Source: an archaeon (GTDB lineage Archaea; EX4484-52; WAPT01). Taken from it: a DNA stretch of 64,000 bases. A program made the position numbers and the translations under genes. The notes beneath the pieces are model-generated. The model did no database searches. It saw nothing but the letters and a program-made list of their open reading frames with translations, and had not been told where the DNA came from. Below are positions 61,572 to 64,000 of this stretch, in pieces (positions within the stretch are counted from its first letter, which is position 1; each line of letters opens with the position of its first letter). The stretch spans positions 1 through 64,000 of the forward strand of contig JAPDKB010000008.1 of the NCBI GenBank assembly GCA_029258795.1, read 5' to 3'.

Positions 61572-61754
61572 TTGGTGAGTGTCATGGAGAACATAGCGGA
61601 GATTAAGGAGAGGATCTTGAAAGCTGGCCTCGGGGTTCAGACGGAAAAGGTGGAAAAAGATAATGAGCAGTTCTGCCCAGAGTGCGGTATGCGGCTTGTG
61701 CCAGCAGAGGGCTGTGTATTCTGTCCGTCATGCGGGTGGAGTCCGTGTAAATAG
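61572..61754 (+). CDS. Small zinc-ribbon protein
   Basis: FCPECGMRLVPAEGCVFCPSCGWSPCK. Confidence 0.65.
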   Translation: MVSVMENIAEIKERILKAGLGVQTEKVEKDNEQFCPECGMRLVPAEGCVFCPSCGWSPCK

Positions 61755-61767
61755 TTAGGGTGGTGTT

Positions 61768-62340
61768 ATGACGAGTGATCTTGAATGCATATTTTGCAAG
61801 ATAATAGAGAAGAAAATTCCTGCAGCGGTGATTTATGAGGATCCTTATGTCATCTCATTTCTTGATATAAATCCTCGATTTAAGGGGCATGCACTCGTCA
61901 TTCCAAAGGTGCACGTCTCAACCCTTGATGAGTTGGGGGATGAGGCTTTGGCACACCTTTTCGTGGTGGTGAAGCATGTTGCCAAGAATTTGAAGGAAAC
62001 GCTTGGCGCGGATGGCTACAACATCATAAGCAACAACGGAAGTGTTGCAGGACAGGTTGTTCCACACTTGCACATCCATGTTGTTCCGCGATACGCTGAT
62101 GAGAAGAAAGGAATTGGTTTTGAAGCCACATTCCCTGTTGATGAAGAGGCCAAGAACAAACTGCACGAAATTGCTGAAAAGGCCAAGATAAAGCACGAGA
62201 TAAAACCAGCATTTAGGAAAGATGATAAAGCAGATACGAGCGAAAAAGAGGAAAAGAAGGATGGAAAGGAAGAAAATAAAGAAGCATTACCATATGAAAG
62301 CGAGTATTTTGAGGACAACGGTGTGCCGAAGTTCAGGTGA
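61768..62340 (+). CDS. HIT-family hydrolase
   Basis: CIFCKIIEKKIPAAVIYED, QVVPHLHIHVVPR. Confidence 0.92.
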   Translation: MTSDLECIFCKIIEKKIPAAVIYEDPYVISFLDINPRFKGHALVIPKVHVSTLDELGDEALAHLFVVVKHVAKNLKETLGADGYNIISNNGSVAGQVVPHLHIHVVPRYADEKKGIGFEATFPVDEEAKNKLHEIAEKAKIKHEIKPAFRKDDKADTSEKEEKKDGKEENKEALPYESEYFEDNGVPKFR

Positions 62341-62369
62341 GCTCTACTTTTTGCTTTTTTTATTTTAAT

Positions 62370-62389
62370 GGGATTAATTTCCTAAAAAA
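62370..62389. terminator. GGGATTAATTTCC / T-rich motif in a convergent intergenic region
   Basis: Minus strand TTTTTTAGGAAATTAATCCC. Confidence 0.35.
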
Positions 62390-62403
62390 CAAAGAAAAAA
62401 AAA

Positions 62404-62619
62404 TCAAGAAATCTTCTTTAAGCGAATTTTGTAAATCTCTCCTTCATTGGTGATACTTGAAATACACCAGCTATAACCTTCCGGCCATATTTCTCCATTC
62501 ATCCCTATTATTTTGTTGTCCTTTACCCTCCCCCACGTTACGATCTCTCCCGCGCGTTTATCCTTGCTAACGGCACCGCATACCTCTAGCAAGCCAAGTA
62601 AGAACTCGTTATCCTCCAA
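62404..62619 (-). CDS. Hypothetical small protein
   Basis: ORF only. Confidence 0.4.
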   Translation of the reverse strand: MEDNEFLLGLLEVCGAVSKDKRAGEIVTWGRVKDNKIIGMNGEIWPEGYSWCISSITNEGEIYKIRLKKIS

Positions 62620-62680
62620 TCTTACTCACCTCCATCCGGAATTGATCTTTTGCTAAAAGCGCATCTTCAAAAAAAGAGAA

Positions 62681-63697
62681 TTATTGTTGCGGCAGTATTA
62701 TTGGTGGTGCCACTGGCTCGGTAAGATTTACTCCGGGGTAGAAGTTAGATGGTGCAGGCACTATGATTATTGCGTTGTTCTCCGATTCCGCGAACTTCTG
62801 AAGCACCTGTAGATAGTACCACTGCACGTATTCTGGATTTCTTCTCAGCGATTCTCCAATTATCTGGTTAGCCTTTGCTATACCCTCTGCCTCAACCTGC
62901 TTTCTTTCTGCCTCTCTCTTTTCTTTCTCAAGAATGTACTGCATTCTCTGGGCTTCTTGTTGTGCCTGCAGTTTAGCCTCGATTGCATCCTTCAGTCGGG
63001 TTGGAAGTTCTATTTTTCTCAGGTACACTCCCGTGACATCAAAGTACTGTGATAGTCTCTTCTCCAGCTCATTGTGAATTGATGCTTCCACTTCACTTCT
63101 TTTTGATCCATAAATTTCCTCTGCGTCGTACTGGGAAATCACATCCCTCACCGCGCTTCTAATGGTTGCTATCTTCCATTGCTCCAGATAGTCCTGATTC
63201 TTGAACGTCTTTGCGATTTCTTCCAGCTTGTCCTTTCTTATCTTTGTCGCAACCGAGAGATCAATTCGAATCTCCAGTGCGTCCTTGCTCAGAACCACGA
63301 TGCTCGGATAGACAAGCCTAGAGGTAGCTATTTCCTCGGATTCGGCGGAAGCTGTGGCGGGTATCATTTCCTCCTTGCTTACAAAATCGACGGTTCTCAC
63401 ACCAACATAATAGATCTCCACGCTCTGTGTTAGTGGGTTCCTCCAGTGAATGCCGGGTTCTGCAGTACCTACGAATTTTCCGAACTCTTTGATCACCGCT
63501 TCTTCCGTTTGGTCTACCGTGTAGACTCCTAGCGCGCAGAAAGCTATTATGATTGCAATTGCACCAGCAATTACCCACTTCAACCACCATGGCCTTCGCT
63601 TTTTCTCTTCAGATCTTCTTTCACTCCCTCCACTCCAACCTTCAACTCTAGCTTCCTCCGGAGAAATAGGTCCATCCATCTCCAAGGGGTCTTCCAT
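62681..63697 (-). CDS. SPFH/prohibitin-family membrane protein
   Basis: N-terminal TM, VDQTEEAVIKEFGKFVG, EAQRMQYILEKEKREAERKQVEAEGIAKANQII. Confidence 0.9.
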   Translation of the reverse strand: MEDPLEMDGPISPEEARVEGWSGGSERRSEEKKRRPWWLKWVIAGAIAIIIAFCALGVYTVDQTEEAVIKEFGKFVGTAEPGIHWRNPLTQSVEIYYVGVRTVDFVSKEEMIPATASAESEEIATSRLVYPSIVVLSKDALEIRIDLSVATKIRKDKLEEIAKTFKNQDYLEQWKIATIRSAVRDVISQYDAEEIYGSKRSEVEASIHNELEKRLSQYFDVTGVYLRKIELPTRLKDAIEAKLQAQQEAQRMQYILEKEKREAERKQVEAEGIAKANQIIGESLRRNPEYVQWYYLQVLQKFAESENNAIIIVPAPSNFYPGVNLTEPVAPPIILPQQ

Positions 63698-63704
63698 CTT
63701 TCTA

Positions 63705-63763
63705 ACCTCCCCCGGGCCGCTATTCCCTGACTTGCGTCAGGGGCGACACCCGGTGTGGGAGGT
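63705..63763 (-). promoter_or_regulatory. SD-sequestering hairpin in the leader of the SPFH gene
   Basis: Minus strand ACCTCCC-aca-CCGGG-...-CCCTGAC-GCAA-GTCAGGG-...-CCCGG-GGGAGGT; GGGAGGT is the putative ribosome-binding site before ATG 63697. Confidence 0.6.
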
Positions 63764-64000
63764 AGAGAAGTATCACTACAATACTCATATCTTTCGTCTC
63801 GAGGTAAGAAGTCAGATTTTGTTTTTAACAGAAACCGTTTTTATCTAAACCTTTATATTTTTTACTATTTGGTGGTTCTTTCAGGTTAACATGATCTTCA
63901 ATCTCTCTCTGGCTAACAAATAAATTCTTGACTGAGGATATACTTACTGAACATCAATAAAAGTTGTGGAACGTGTGGGAGCTGTTTCTTGTCCAAGTAG

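Overview
64-kb archaeal (euryarchaeal-type) chromosomal window. Conserved core: an RNA polymerase/ribosomal block on the minus strand (rpoH-rpoB-rpoA1-rpoA2-rpl30e-nusA-rps12-rps7, with unsplit rpoB), tbp, aspS, dphB, trm5, an NSUN-type methyltransferase, a tyrA/chorismate mutase/pheA fusion, ilvE, a GAPOR/AOR-family oxidoreductase, hypE/F/C/D, herA, a geranylgeranyl-reductase/cis-prenyltransferase cluster, a stand-alone 5S rRNA and several tRNAs. Unusual content: (i) at least four tRNA genes (Asp-GTC, Pro-TGG x2, Ala-CGC) interrupted inside the T-loop by introns of roughly 40 nt; (ii) a 46-59 kb accessory zone of small-gene transcription units, several with a related structured leader (GGACA...TGTCCCGCTCCTCC) and tRNA-like minihelices, two of the units downstream of duplicated tRNA-Pro loci; (iii) a compact AT-rich wHTH / unknown / PD-(D/E)XK-nuclease operon beside tRNA-Asp (candidate defence system); (iv) a strong hairpin sequestering the Shine-Dalgarno of an SPFH/prohibitin gene; (v) a ~105-nt structured RNA candidate abutting tRNA-Gly. 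All assignments come from reading the sequence and supplied translations; no database search was run.
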